Source: Dipteronia dyeriana
Lineage: Eukaryota > Streptophyta > Magnoliopsida > Sapindales > Sapindaceae
Length of the DNA stretch: 64,000 nt
NCBI GenBank assembly: GCA_032871835.1
Contig: CM065298.1
Location: 74,738,154-74,802,153, forward strand
Direction: 5' to 3'
The position numbers and the translations under genes were made by a program. Under the pieces are notes generated by a model. That model made no database searches. It was not told where the DNA came from and saw nothing but the letters and a program-made list of their open reading frames with translations. Below are positions 1 to 10,853 of this stretch, in pieces (the first letter of the stretch is position 1; every line of letters begins with the position of its first letter).

Positions 1-1134
1 CCCGCGCACCAACCGTACATTTTTCAAAACCCAAAAGGGTGAAATCTAGTCGTCGGATCATTACACGGGTCTCAACCCACGCATAACTAGCGCAAACGTC
101 AAGACCTGAAAGCAAATCGGAGGTAATCTAGTCATAGTGCGGGTCATAAAACGAGTCAAAAAGAGCAAATTTTATATTCTCTATCAATGGTGTTTAAGCT
201 TAAAGTAAGTTGGGAGGCAAAAATTAGCAAAGAATGAGATTTGGAGTCAAAAGGAGCTGAAATTGTAAAAATGTCATGCAAGTCATCCAACTTCGGAGTG
301 TCATATCTCTCTAATCTGATCGATCCATTCATTCATCTACATATATTCGAAAAGCCCTAGAAGTCTTGTTTCCATTGGTTTTTACGGATTACGATTCCAA
401 GATTTGTAGAGGGAGTTATGCCTATTTTAGTGACTGTTGTGCATAGATACGTGGGTAACAACCAGCGCGTTTGTCCACGTACTGAGAGTCGTGAATTAGA
501 CGGGATCAGTTCTTGGGACAAAAATCAACCAATTTTTAGGGGGAAATGTGTCATTTCATGCCCAAATCATGCCCTAGCCTCCCCAAGCCTAGAAATACAC
601 CATTTTCTTATTGAAAGCTCACTCTTTAACTCAATCCACAACTCTTCCACTATTCTCTCTCCCAAACACTGACATTCCCCTCAAAATCTAACCATCCTTC
701 ATCATCTTCTATTCAAGGAAACTTAGAGATTGAATTTGAGCTTGAAGAAAGGAGAATCTCTACATGGGTATTGTCTATCTTTTATCTTCTAGTTATTTTT
801 ACGTATTTATCATAAGTAGCTAATCATCCCACTAGGGGATTTATGTGATTCATTTGTGAACCTTGGGCTTGTATTGAATTTTATTTACTTTATTAAATCT
901 ATTGAATATGTTTCATTCATTGTTTTAGTTGATTTCAAGAATAGTTTGTCTTAGATTGTACCATAATTTCTTTACAAATAGTTTGAGAAATTATTTGTGT
1001 AGAGAATTGGGTATACCTTCTATTTAATTCTCTTAGCTCATTTGAATGAAAGGATTGAATTAGAGTACCCTCATCTAATGAAATCCGGACTTATTAATCT
1101 CTATCCTTATCTAATCTCAATTGAGTGACCAACT
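1..1134. other. AT-rich non-coding DNA, unclassified
   Basis: I see no gene here. The stretch is AT-rich with scattered stops in all frames. The only frame of note (418-672, 84 codons) has low-complexity composition and no recognisable motif. It may be leader or LTR DNA of an old element, but no terminus, primer site or coding domain supports that. Confidence 0.4.
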
Positions 1135-1338
1135 CTATACCCTGTAGATTGGTTGCTTGAGAGAGATTAAGCATCAAGTCTATACCCTATAGGTTGGTGA
1201 ATTTATAAAGAGATTAGTCCCTTAATTTGGTAGATGTGCATTTTAATGAACAATCACTTGTGGGAAGCCAATACTATACCCTCTATATTGGAAACCCATA
1301 AGGGATATACAACCAATGCTATACCCTCTAGATTAGTT
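1135..1338 (+). repeat. Dispersed short direct repeat (CTATACCC-TAGATTGGT)
   Basis: Four imperfect copies of a motif close to CTATACCCTNTAGATTGGT begin at 1135, 1180, 1274 and 1319, separated by AT-rich spacers of uneven length. It looks like a decayed minisatellite inside non-coding repeat DNA. No function is inferred. Confidence 0.5.
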
Positions 1339-1710
1339 ACAATAGATTAATGATTATTTATGTTAATTACCAGTACGCCCATTGTTTGTTTGTGTGATCC
1401 ATCAATTCCTTAGCCCTAACCATCATATTTTAACACACATTCTCATCAACACTAATTGCATGTTAGATTAACTAGCCTAATTGTAGTTGCATTGTAGTTA
1501 ATTAACATTTCAAAACCAAAACCATTTATCTTTACCTTTTCATGCATAGTTTTAGTTTAATAATAGCTAACTAGTTTTAGCCATTCGATTTCCCTTTTCC
1601 TGTTGACGATACCCTTATTTGTCATTATACTTGTTTTCACATTTTAAGGACATAGCTAAGGACTTTATAAATATTTGTTTGACGAGGATTTTATAACTAC
1701 TAAAAATAGC
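1339..1710. other. Non-coding AT-rich stretch
   Basis: I see no gene, structural RNA or recognisable element end. The sequence is AT-rich with many stops. Confidence 0.4.
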
Positions 1711-1957
1711 CTAGTCTAAAGTTCCCTCTTTAGACTGATCCTCTACTACAACATGGGAGTTCAAACCAGGGTCTTCTTTAGTAGCCCAAGACTTGCCAGC
1801 TACGGTGGGAGCATACACAGTCATCTCAATAGATTTCTTCGTGATCCCCTCATTTTTCCATTCATCAATGACATTTAGAGGAAGAGAAAAAGCCTATCCA
1901 CCTGGTAGGTTGCAAAGAAATAGCCATCCTCATTAAAGATTATCATACTAATGGCTC
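1711..1957 (-). pseudogene. Unrecognised coding-like fragment, frameshifted
   Basis: On the minus strand two open stretches join into one plausible protein segment. An upstream frame (about 1957 to 1880) includes NEDGYFFATYQVDR. A downstream frame (about 1887 to 1711) includes EWKNEGITKKSIE and SWATKEDPGLNSHVV and ends at a TAG at 1713-1711. The mixed charged and hydrophobic composition is more protein-like than the surrounding DNA, and one frameshift separates the halves. I do not recognise the family. It could be a piece of an old Ty3/gypsy polyprotein or of a captured gene. No neighbouring motif decides between these. Confidence 0.25.
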
Positions 1958-2599
1958 TTCTCCATTTTTACCTGGTCGTTCACTGCCCTAGTGAGCCATC
2001 GATGTCCCGATCCGTTCGGGGAGCACTCAGAGATCCTGATTCACTCATAGTGGGGTCTCAAGCTCCATTATAACTATTGAAGACTCTTATCTACCTTAAA
2101 CAGACCTCTAAACCAGTTACATCACTTGTGGGCTAGAAGCTCATTATTCTCTCTAGTACCCCTGTGGAAAAGGCGGGTAACCCAACATGGGACAATTTCT
2201 CATTCACAATGAAAAACGCCTTTTAGGAAAGGTCACTCTATCATCTACACCCATAACTCAGATCGTTTCAAGAGATTCTACTCGTAAAAAAGCTCATAGA
2301 GCGAGTCTGGTTACAAATCGGCACCACCTTGCATTGATACAACCTCGTATTGGTAACGCCATGAGTTTGTATCTCTTTTGATTTCGATCCCCATGATATT
2401 TGTCCTGTGATCACCATTCGCCTATGATAGAGATACTTTGGACCGGATCAAATCCCTCTAGGAGGATCGTTATTACCAGGAGAGCTACACAACACTCCTA
2501 ATGTCCTAGACCGGATTAATCCTTTATAAGGATCACATTTGTATTTCAAAAATGATCGCCTCGAGATCAGGGATTGGTGGGGGAAGCCCTCTCACTACC
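1958..2599. other. No gene seen
   Basis: I find no supported coding region or element end. The 64-codon plus-strand frame at 2187-2381 has no recognisable motif and is rejected. Confidence 0.35.
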
Positions 2600-2980
2600 C
2601 TTGATGCCTTGGCCGGGCACTACCCCCCGCTAGGAAAGGTCTGAGTCTAAGAGCATAGTTGCCATCCAGATCTTGAGACTAGGATAGCAAGCTAGCATTC
2701 CTGAAGCCTTGGTCGGGTTACCACCCCCAAGAAGGGTATGAGTGTAAGAGCATAGTTGTCATCCAGATCTCGAGACCAGGATAGCTAGCTAGCATTCCTG
2801 ATGCCTAGGTCGGGCTACCATCCCAAGAAGGGTCTGAGTATAAGAGCATAGTTGCCATCTAGATCTCAAGACCAGGATAGCTAGCCAACATTCCTGATGC
2901 CTTGGTCAGGCTACCACCCTCAAAAAGGATCTGAGCGTAAGAGCATATTTACCTGCTAGATCACGAGACCAGGATAACCA
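2600..2980 (+). repeat. ~96-bp tandem repeat, four copies
   Basis: Units start at about 2600, 2700, 2797 and 2893. Each carries TGATGCCTTGGTCGGGCTACC, a C-rich patch, AAGGGTCTGAGTGTAAGAGC, then CCAGATCTCGAGACCAGGAT and GCTAGCATT. Units 2 and 3 are closest; unit 4 decays at its end. This is a local minisatellite, possibly in the untranslated part of an old gypsy-type element, since gypsy LTR pieces lie just downstream. Confidence 0.85.
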
Positions 2981-3324
2981 AATGGTCATCCTTTTACCTT
3001 GAACGGTCCAACCCCGCCAGGAAGGATTTGGATGGCGTAATTGCCAGCCAGGATCATTTTGCTAGTTCGCCTAAGTACTGAGATTCCTGGAAACGAAATG
3101 CTAGGTACCCAGATTGGCCACAAGAGCCTCATCCAAAATGATCAAGCAATACGGTTTCTCATACCTCTTTTACTTATTAGGTTTTATACTGACTAGAGCG
3201 TTGGAAATTACACCAAAAGGAATGTACCCATCAGTGGTTCGCCACCGCTCATTTGTTTTGCAGGAATACCAAGTACCCTAACTCGCCTAAGCCAAGTACA
3301 CTAGGAATGGCTTCATTTTAAGTA
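2981..3324. other. No gene seen
   Basis: Non-coding DNA between the tandem repeat and the LTR-like segment. Nothing recognisable is seen on either strand. Confidence 0.35.
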
Positions 3325-3860
3325 ATGGCTTATGTGTAAGAAGAGATAGGAAACTCCTTAATAATGTCAATAATAAGTCAACTCAGTCCTTACCTCTTAT
3401 GATTATGAATTGATTGGCTAAATTAATGGAGTGGGAAATAAGGAAGAGTCGAAAGAGGAAACAAACACATCTTCTCCAATATATTAGCTACAAGCCGATC
3501 AACTGCATTAAATAAAGAATTATGTACAATAAGGAAAGATGAATTCAAGAATCCTAGACTTGCACACCAAGGTAGTTACACAATATATAAATACACCTGT
3601 AATAACATTGACTACACATCTCGTATCTTATATATGATATCTCATCTCTAATCCCAAAATCAACCGGCCCGAGGCAAGTCTACATACTTCGTCTAGGTTC
3701 TCCCTATATCATCATTGTATGTGTACCTTTACCAGGATCGTACCGGTATTGGATAACACTCGATCAGTATTCTAAGCCCTCTAGAGCACCATAGTTGTAT
3801 TATTTCTCCATTGATGTAAGCTCCTAGGAGCACCGTTTGATAAATATATTAATAGCCAAA
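3325..3860 (+). repeat. LTR-like segment with TATA box; inverted partner at 37615-38130
   Basis: This ~530-bp block is matched in reverse complement at 37615-38130. Shared landmarks are a CCAATCAATTC region, a TATA-like TATATAAATACACC (near 3590), ACTACACATCTC, CCCAAAATCAACCGGCC, ACACTCGATCAG and GCTCCTAGGAG. A TATA box followed by a conserved transcribed stretch suggests the U3/R/U5 part of a gypsy-type LTR, here in plus orientation. LTR termini were not located, so the exact ends are soft. Confidence 0.6.
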
Positions 3861-4620
3861 TTTGGCTAGGAACCAAAAGGAAATTTTCCACTCTTCTAGC
3901 CCGAGTCCATGCCCGAGATTACCCACCATGGAACCCTGGGTCCAGGGGGCGAGATGTAAAGCCACCCCGTAGAAGCGAGTAAAGGTCATCGAGCTCTAGA
4001 AGTACCTAAGGCAGAGCCCAATACAGTCGGATCGAGCTCCTTACACCGAAGCAAGAATTCAGGGAAAGCCCGATGCATGACGATCCCGGCTTCTTAAGGT
4101 CAAAGATACCTCTTAACCACCCTAAAAGCCCGCCATCATCTTCTGATGTTAAAAGTAACCTATAAAGACATCAAGTTCATGCTATTGCATTGTTCCACTT
4201 TGCCAAAGGAAAAAACAAATCTACCTTGGTAGATAGGAGGAAGTTTGCAGAAGCCCTGCCATCACTAACGGCCATTAGCAAGGTTATTTCAAGCTTCGAA
4301 AGGGACAAAGAAGGTTCAGGTCATGCTCCTAACGTCAAGACCAGGCTTGAATCTACCTCGTTCTATGAAATAGTGAACACTATACTCAATGACTTCCATG
4401 AGGCATCAAGCTATAAAGACACACGAGATCATATCTTCAACTAACATTGAAACACTACGTACGTGTGGTACAAGAGACTGAGTCCAAAGAGGAAAACAAC
4501 TTATTTCCACCTAAGATATTTTCGAATCCGTTATTAACCTAAATTTAATGACTTTTAAATAAAGGATCTCACCCGATAAAGAGATATTGGATTCAGAAAA
4601 TAATGGCGGAAGGATCACAA
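3861..4620. other. No supported gene
   Basis: GC-richer non-coding DNA, then AT-rich DNA. A 90-codon open frame (about 4175-4444) has a protein-like composition but no recognisable family or neighbours, so I do not call it. Confidence 0.3.
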
Positions 4621-4966
4621 GTTAAACCATGGTAGACTATGCATAAATAGGACTAAGCATGCACAAAGCAGGGGGATCAAACAAACAAAAGAAGAACACG
4701 TAAGGAGAGAGTCTAGTCTTAGCCTAAACTCTGTTAATAAAACACGACCATCATTGCATTCTACTTCTCGACAGGCACGAAGTTGCCACCCTAATTTGCT
4801 TCATTGAGATTGAAAATATTTAAGAGATTTTTAAACGAAATACGTGATCTATAATAAGACCATTATATTCTCTTTCATCTTATGTTAGCATTTGCTTTTA
4901 ACATCTATCACCGTTAGAACAAACTAGGTACTAAAGGTTCCACCCCGACCCCGTAACAGTGGTCTT
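4621..4966 (+). repeat. Ty3/gypsy-type LTR R/U5 remnant (direct copy at 38905-39213)
   Basis: Landmarks shared in order with 38905-39213 are a TATA-like GCATAAATAG, CTTAGCCTAAA, CATTGCATTCTACTTCTCGA, CAGGCACGA-GTTGCCACCCTA, GAGATTGA, TCTATAATAA and a terminal CCACCCCGACCC...AGTGGTCT. The second copy is followed about 700 bp later by a gypsy gag, which suggests this is the 3' part of a gypsy LTR plus the start of its leader. Copia copy A begins immediately after it at 4967. Confidence 0.6.
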
Positions 4967-6478
4967 TGTTGGGATCATGCTCGATAGCAAAAGTATAATA
5001 ATGTATTTGACAATCTTTTCATATTAATAAAGTGATTTCTAGTCTAACAAATCTTTTGGCATTTATAGTTTAATTATTATAATTGTCAAAAGTAAATAAT
5101 CATAAGGTCAAAAGACTATGAGAAAAGAAGAATTGTTCATACATCTAGATATGTATAAGGTAGAAATAATTCTTTAGTTAGTCTTGAATAATATTCACAA
5201 CTTAAGATAAAAGGTTGGGTGCCTTTATCTTGTCAAAGTTGTAGATTCTTTTGCTAGCATTTGAGTGAGATCAAATGTGTTATGATGAGTCTAAAATCAT
5301 CAAAGTGTGGTGTCTTTGGGCAAAAGAAGCTAGTGCACTGGGTGCATTGAATAGGATCACAATGAAATACTTTATCTAGTACCGTCAATGGATAAAAGTT
5401 TTCATTTGAAGACAGTCAGAGAGTTTATCTTAATACTGAGATAAATGATGGACTTATGGTTGAAAGTGTTATCATTTGAGCTATCAATGAGTACGATTAT
5501 ATAGCATAGTCTATCCTCGATAGTTTGGTGGTATTCATTTGTCAATCGAAAAAGGACTTCATTTATAGATATGGACATCGTTTCTCCATTTATTAAATGA
5601 GAGTAGAATATCATCATATGGATGTTTTGAGGTGTTGGATATTAAATCTTAACGTTAGTTTTTCAATAGTGTCTATTCAAACATGACTTCTGGACAAGTC
5701 AAAATATCCAAATTCAAAATATGGTCATATGAGTAAATATGGTAACTTGGAGAGCTATAGGCAGCCAATAAGCTCTTGGCGATTACTGATATTTTTCACG
5801 AGTATACACTTTCTCCAATAAGGTTGTCTAGGGTTTGAATGAGTAACATTAACTTATTCTATCTTTATATAAAAGTTCAATTTTAGTTCTTTAGTTGAAT
5901 AAACTAAAATTAATAGATCGGGCCTAAGTGAATCATTTATTGATTGTGATTGAGTTGTGTCTATTGGAGCTTAAATTTAGGTAGCCCGCCAAAATCCCCA
6001 ATCCATACGAACTTGCATGAATCACTTGATATACTCTACCTGACCAATTTAGGGGTCCATCTAGAATTGTATTAAGGCATTTGGACTTGTTTATTTTTGT
6101 AAGAATGGGTCTAGTTCACACGTGGACTTTTTATAAAAGTCCAATGGATTTAATATAATTAGAAAAATAATATATATGCCTATATATTGTCATGGGCGGC
6201 AAGGCTAATATATAAAAACCTAAATATATAATTTTTTATTATATTATTTTAATTAAATATAAATTAATTAAATTGTAATTAATTAATTATTTAATTAAAA
6301 GTCAAAATCTTTTTTCTATTAGGAAAAGGTCTCATAATATTATACTATTGTTGGTAGTATAATTAATATTAAAGACTATATTTAATAAGTAGATAAATAA
6401 AAGAAATTATTTATCTAGTCAAATTAGCAAGTCTTTAATATGGTCACAAATACACTAATGAGTTGGATTATAAGTATT
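4967..6478 (+). repeat. Copia family 1 LTR, copy A, left part
   Basis: It starts TGTTGGGATCATGCTCGATAGC, like the other family 1 LTRs at 16537, 25977 and 32753. It runs collinear with them to 6478, where the non-autonomous element interrupts it. The rest of the LTR resumes at 15741. Joined, the LTR is about 2.2 kb, close to the 2.4 kb of the full copies. Confidence 0.9.
5402..5617 (-). other. 71-codon open frame antisense to the family 1 LTR (copy A)
   Basis: This 71-codon frame lies on the strand opposite to LTR transcription. Frames of the same length and sequence type occur in three other LTRs (16973-17188, 26409-26624, 43201-43416). Shared motifs are MSISINEVL, RLTN-Y, IEDRLC and IIVLIDSSN. 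No known domain is seen. Most differences between copies change amino acids, which argues against strong protein constraint. It may be chance openness of an AT-rich LTR. Confidence 0.3.
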
Positions 6479-6517
6479 TGAAAATACAAACACGGTTATA
6501 CGCTCATGGCTAACCTA

Positions 6518-6561
6518 GAGGGAGGGAGGGAGGGAGGGAGGGAGGAGGGGGGGGGGGGGGG
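6518..6561 (+). repeat. GGGA/G-run expansion
   Basis: A run of GGGA units passes into an uninterrupted G-run, all within 44 bp. The partner LTR has only a short GAGAGAGGGGG at the same place, so this is a local expansion. It has strong G-quadruplex potential on the plus strand and lies near the end of the LTR. Confidence 0.95.
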
Positions 6562-6990
6562 TGAATAGGTAAGACACCTTTTTCGACTCCCTTAGAAACA
6601 TACAAAAGTTTGTCCTTTTAGATTGCTTGTATCACAATATATATATCAATTAAAGACACTTAATCAATGTATAAAACAAGTAAAGTATGATACAAACAAG
6701 TAATTGTTACACATACACAATCTATATCATAGAATGAAAGTCAACTTACATATAGAGTTCTATCCATAGTATTCAAATAACAAGTACAAATATAAAAGAG
6801 ATAGGGATAAAGAAAAGTTGACACAAGATATAACATGGTAAACCTCCAAAGAGGAAACATCCATGGGCTAGCAACCACCGGCAAACAAAATTCACTTGTA
6901 GATAAGACAAGTACAATCTCTCAAGTGACCCCTTCACCTAGAAACTACCCTCCTATCCTACTCATGAAGATGTCGCCCTTTTGCTCAACA

Positions 6991-7200
6991 ATCCGAGGCC
7001 TCACACCTCTTGTGAAGACTTCCTCGCTCACCCTTCTGGATCCTCACGACCCTATGCAAGACTTCTTTCTTGACTATCCGAGTCCTCCCGACTCTAGTCA
7101 AGACTTCCTTGCATGACAATCCAAGGTCTCACACCTCTTGCCAAGACTTTCTTGCTTAACAACATAGGTCTCACACCTATTGTCAAGACTTCCTTCTCAC
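6991..7200 (+). repeat. ~42-bp tandem repeat in LTR, five units
   Basis: Units follow the pattern ATCCGAGGCCTCACACCTCT-TGTGAAGACTTCCTCGCTCA, with TGGATCCTCACGACCC and AGTCCTCCCGACTC variants. The partner LTR (13614-13908) holds seven units, so two units were gained or lost after insertion. Confidence 0.85.
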
Positions 7201-8111
7201 AAGGCATCTCGGTGATCATGAATGCAAAACGTAAACAAGCACGCAACATAGAATGTTACGATCAACACATCCTATGGAAAATACTAGACAAGAGTATGGA
7301 TGCACAAAACAAATGTAGTCTAGTCAATCATGCATGTTTAATTCATCAAGATCATGTAAGATATGTTCAACATTAATTACAACCTAGTTACATCTATAGA
7401 TCTAAAACATGAATTACAAGATATGTTCAATTAACACATAGTCAAGTTTAAATCTCATAAACAAAAACATGCTAAAACCATATGACAAAGTCATTTAGAT
7501 TAAAGCTAAAGTTCTAGAGCATATCCCTATACATAGATTCAACAAAAACACATGAATAACTCAAAAGAACATAAGCACATAAATCATTGTGAGAAATCGG
7601 CCAAAGAGAGCCTAATACATGTGAGGAACTATTTTTCACAAAATCAATCAATCAAAGATCATCAAATAGTCCTAGAATCAAAGCTAGCACAATACAATCC
7701 CAAACACGTGAAAACATAGGCAAAATCAGAACCTAACTCAACATGTAAGATTTCAATTGAAACTCTACCAAGCTTTAAAAGAGTTCAAAACTTAAATAAT
7801 AAAAAATCACAAGAAACATATATATGTTGACGTAGAAAACCCAAGGCAATTGACCAAGTTTTAAAAGAAAACTTTGAGAGAAAATCAATACCTTAGTTGA
7901 TTTTGGTGCAATCCAGTTTTTATGAGTTTAGATTCCAAAAACAGCAATAAAACTCACTCAAACCTTCAGAGAAAAGATGGAGGATGAAAATACAAACACT
8001 CTCAATTTTGAATCACTCAAATCGGAGTTCAAATGAAGAAGTTATGGTGTTTGGAAGGTGAGAAAATATTGAGAGAAAATTTCTGCACTCAAGTTTTAAA
8101 TTTCTTCTTAG

Positions 8112-8153
8112 AATGAAATGTGAGAGGGAAAGGAAATATAAAGGAGAGGGAAA
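8112..8153 (-). promoter_or_regulatory. Candidate core promoter of the LTR (left copy)
   Basis: On the minus strand, pyrimidine-rich DNA flanks a CCTTTATATTTCC TATA-like box, matching the layout at 14821-14830 in the 5' LTR. Plant core promoters often pair a TATA box with pyrimidine patches. Use as a promoter is inferred. Confidence 0.35.
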
Positions 8154-8243
8154 GAATGAAGCAAAAGGACCAAATTACCCTTATTTTTTATTGCTTCCCA
8201 GAGATGGCGCGTGGGCATCTTGGGGCAGCATGGAGTTGCAGCT

Positions 8244-8264
8244 GAGATGGCAACGCGCCATCTC
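8244..8264 (-). other. Conserved LTR hairpin (left copy)
   Basis: GAGATGGC, a 5-nt loop, and GCCATCTC form a perfect 8-bp stem. The same stem is intact at 14930-14950 and 55163-55183, where the loops differ. In this copy an outer inverted pair (GAGATGGCGCGT at 8201-8212 with its complement at 8253-8264) offers an alternative fold. It sits about 100 bp upstream of the candidate TATA box in element orientation. Confidence 0.6.
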
Positions 8265-8514
8265 GGGCTTGCACCAATGAATGACCTTTGGCCATGGTTC
8301 AACTCCCTTGAAATCCTCTCACGTTCTTCAACCGTTCTCTGGCCTCAGAACTCAGAATTTGTATCCGTTTGCGGATTACAAACCGTAACTCTCTCACAGA
8401 CATGGAAATATAAGATACTCAACCCATAAAATAAAAATTCGACTCGATATATGAAGACAAAGACAATGTTTTAACATGAGTTGAAAGTGTAGTATCTTTT
8501 GACTTAGAACTAGA

Positions 8515-8922
8515 AATTTATATTCATGATATATATATATATATAGATACATATAAAAAGACATTGCAGTGAGTAGTCTCTTTGGTGATGATCTTTCGTT
8601 TTTCGGAGATGGCAACATGCAAATATGCAGGAGTTACAATTAAATGTTTGTCTCAAAGAGTGTCTGGGCATGTCCGAGACAACATTCCCTACAAACCGAC
8701 AAATATTACATATTCAACTCGCGAACAAACAAAACCAATTACATTAAATTAAATTAGACCACTAGCTACTTTTCTTTTATCTTGAAAGATTTTATTTCAG
8801 AGAGAAGATATATGGACTGATTCCGATTCTGATTTGATGCATGCATTACGAATATTACTTTTTCAATGCATGCATAAACCAAAAACTAACAACCAAAAAA
8901 AATCCATCAACTTGTTTTTTAA
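8515..8922. other. ~410-bp block present only in this LTR copy
   Basis: The LTR copies at 13135 and 54023 go straight from GAACTAGAAAT to AACCGAAATGA or similar. This copy carries about 410 extra bases between those points. The block begins near a (TA)n run (8529-8545) and contains a perfect 11-bp inverted repeat, ATGCATGCATT (8837-8847) with its complement at 8865-8875. I find no clear terminal inverted repeats or target duplication, so its class is unknown. Confidence 0.7.
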
Positions 8923-9384
8923 CCGAAATGACCGAAACTCAATCAAGAATGATTTAAGGCTAAATTCAAGTTCAATATCCATGTTATACAAACATATACA
9001 CATAAAAACACAATTTACACTAGAATGCAAACTACATAGAGATAGTCTCCAATCATGCATTTTCCAAAACATGTTACTTCCATACCAATGCATGACCATT
9101 CATCTTTAACTGTGTGAATGTGTTATACATGGTGCACAACGATGCAAGGACACAAATGTATGAATTGTGTGTATATGCCTAAGCCTTGTAAGAGAAAGAT
9201 AAGGTCTTAGTATACCTTTGTAGAACCATATTGCATCCTTTCTCTACGAAGACTTTGAACTTGCTTTGACTTGTTGTTCGTTCTTCTTTAACGCTTGAAT
9301 CATCATGAATCTAAACAACTAAATCATTGCAAGTAAACATCATTTTGATATGGAATTAATGGCAACACAATCTAAAACCTAACA

Positions 9385-9398
9385 ATCTCCCCCTTTGG
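9385..9398 (-). promoter_or_regulatory. Polypurine tract of the non-autonomous element
   Basis: Read on the minus strand this is CCAAAGGGGGAGAT directly before the LTR start TGTTAGG. That is the usual plus-strand primer layout of plant copia elements. Confidence 0.85.
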
Positions 9399-9814
9399 CA
9401 AATTCCATATCAAAACACCAATACATTGACTACAAATATAAAAATGAAGATAGGTCACAAAATCACTCCCTCACATTACAATGAGTAAGATTCCTATAAC
9501 TAATCTTCATCAACTCTTGAACTTCATCTTGATCTTCTCTTGAAGCAACTAACAAATCATCTCAAAGCACAATGCATATACAAGAGAACAACAACAAATG
9601 GAAACATATAATATGGATAATAATATACAATTATACATGCCAAAATACAAGAATTCTTGACCAAATCTTAAGATTAATTATTACATGCCCTTTAAAGATC
9701 AAAAGTTCACCAAAAACAAAATATAAAGAAACTAAGTAACTAGCATCTCTTTCTCCCCCCCTTTTGACATGAAATGATGCCAAAAGTTAAGAAATATACC
9801 ACAAGACTCAAATA
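9399..9814. other. Internal non-coding region between the second ORF and the 3' LTR
   Basis: AT-rich DNA with no open frame of note. It includes a pyrimidine run near 9752. No pol motif is seen on either strand. Confidence 0.5.
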
Positions 9815-10853
9815 CTAGCTACTTGGTCCACCAAAGAAAGTAGTGCGAGTAGTTGATCTAACATAATGCTTGAGAGGTGGTCTTGAACTTGAAGCAATAC
9901 ACTCCTCCAACTCTTTTATCCTAGCATCTTGTTGAACAACTATATCACTAAGCTCATCAACCTTCTTCTTCAATAGTAAAGCCCAATCCGGAAGAATATT
10001 TATGCTAATCACATGACTATCAACTTTAGAACTACTAAATAGTCCAAAAGTATCACAAGTCTTACCCTTATTCTTATATGACATGTATGACACACGTTTA
10101 TCACAATACTTTTCCAAGGGTTGAACTAACACATCATTTTCTCTACTCTTAACCCCACGAGCTAAACATATCACCTCTAGTAGAGAAAGCTGCGCTATCA
10201 ATACACATGAGAAGATCCCCAAGGTTTATAGGTTGATTACTCACCAAGGCATACACTATTTTGATATTATCCTTATTCAACTCGGTTGAATTCGAAGATC
10301 CAATAATGTTAGTGCAAATGAATAGATGCCAAAATGCACTAGCCTTAGTTAACTCATGTTGACTAATATATGCTCTACCTTTCCACTCAAAAGAAGCATT
10401 GTCACAAAGAGTTACACCCATGATATTAAGATTCTCAGTAACATCCATATCTAGAAAACTAGAATCTATATCATTAGATAGCCCAAGAAACCTGTTAATG
10501 TTTTCTGGGTTAACTCTAAACACAACACCCCTAATCTCCATCAAAGCATCCAATAAGGTGGCACTTTCTCTATATTCAAGATAAAACTCTCTAACAAGAG
10601 TATCATTCACTATTTCTAACATGCTCACCCAAGATTCCCAATTTCTATCCTTTAAGCACTTAAAAATATAAGAATCTTTACACTTACCTAAGTCAATGCC
10701 TCTATCATGAAATATCTTCTTAGTTCCAAAGATCCCTAAATCTTTTGACCTTGAAGCTTTGGATCCTTTTGAGGTAGACTGGGCTTTCACAACGGGATTC
10801 AAATGATTTCCACTTTCGGTAATCTTAGTTATTCCCATTTGTTCTTGTGTCAT
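9815..10853 (-). pseudogene. Second ORF: plant transposon-protein-like domain with C-terminal coiled coil, frameshifted
   Basis: Two overlapping minus-strand frames (10853-10149, 234 codons, and 10222-9815) read as one ~345-residue protein broken by one frameshift within 10149-10222. The first part has a basic Ser/Lys-rich N-terminus, then NWESWVSMLE, VREFYLEY, IRGVVFRVNPENINRFLGL, a WKGRA segment and HLFICTNIIGSS. This resembles the domain databases label 'putative plant transposon protein', found in plant retrotransposon ORFs. The second part ends in a heptad-rich coiled coil (about LKKKVDELSDIVVQQDARI). It lies downstream of gag where pol would be expected. No catalytic motif is visible; a structural or host-interaction role is possible but only inferred. 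Confidence 0.6.

Larger units (their letters stand above)
6479..9384 (-). repeat. 3' LTR of the non-autonomous element
   Basis: This LTR is 2906 bp against 2606 bp for the partner at 13135-15740. The difference comes from a ~410-bp extra block (about 8515-8922) and a longer G-run near the left end, offset by loss of two 42-bp units and one 55-bp unit. The remaining sequence is clearly collinear. On the plus strand it starts TGAAAATACAAAC and ends AAAACCTAACA. Confidence 0.9.

Noticed and set aside
418..672. 84-codon frame near the left edge
   Set aside because: Low-complexity, unmatched, in AT-rich non-coding DNA.
4175..4444. 90-codon plus-strand frame with protein-like composition
   Set aside because: No recognisable domain, no homologous copy in the window, no neighbouring signals; start is uncertain.
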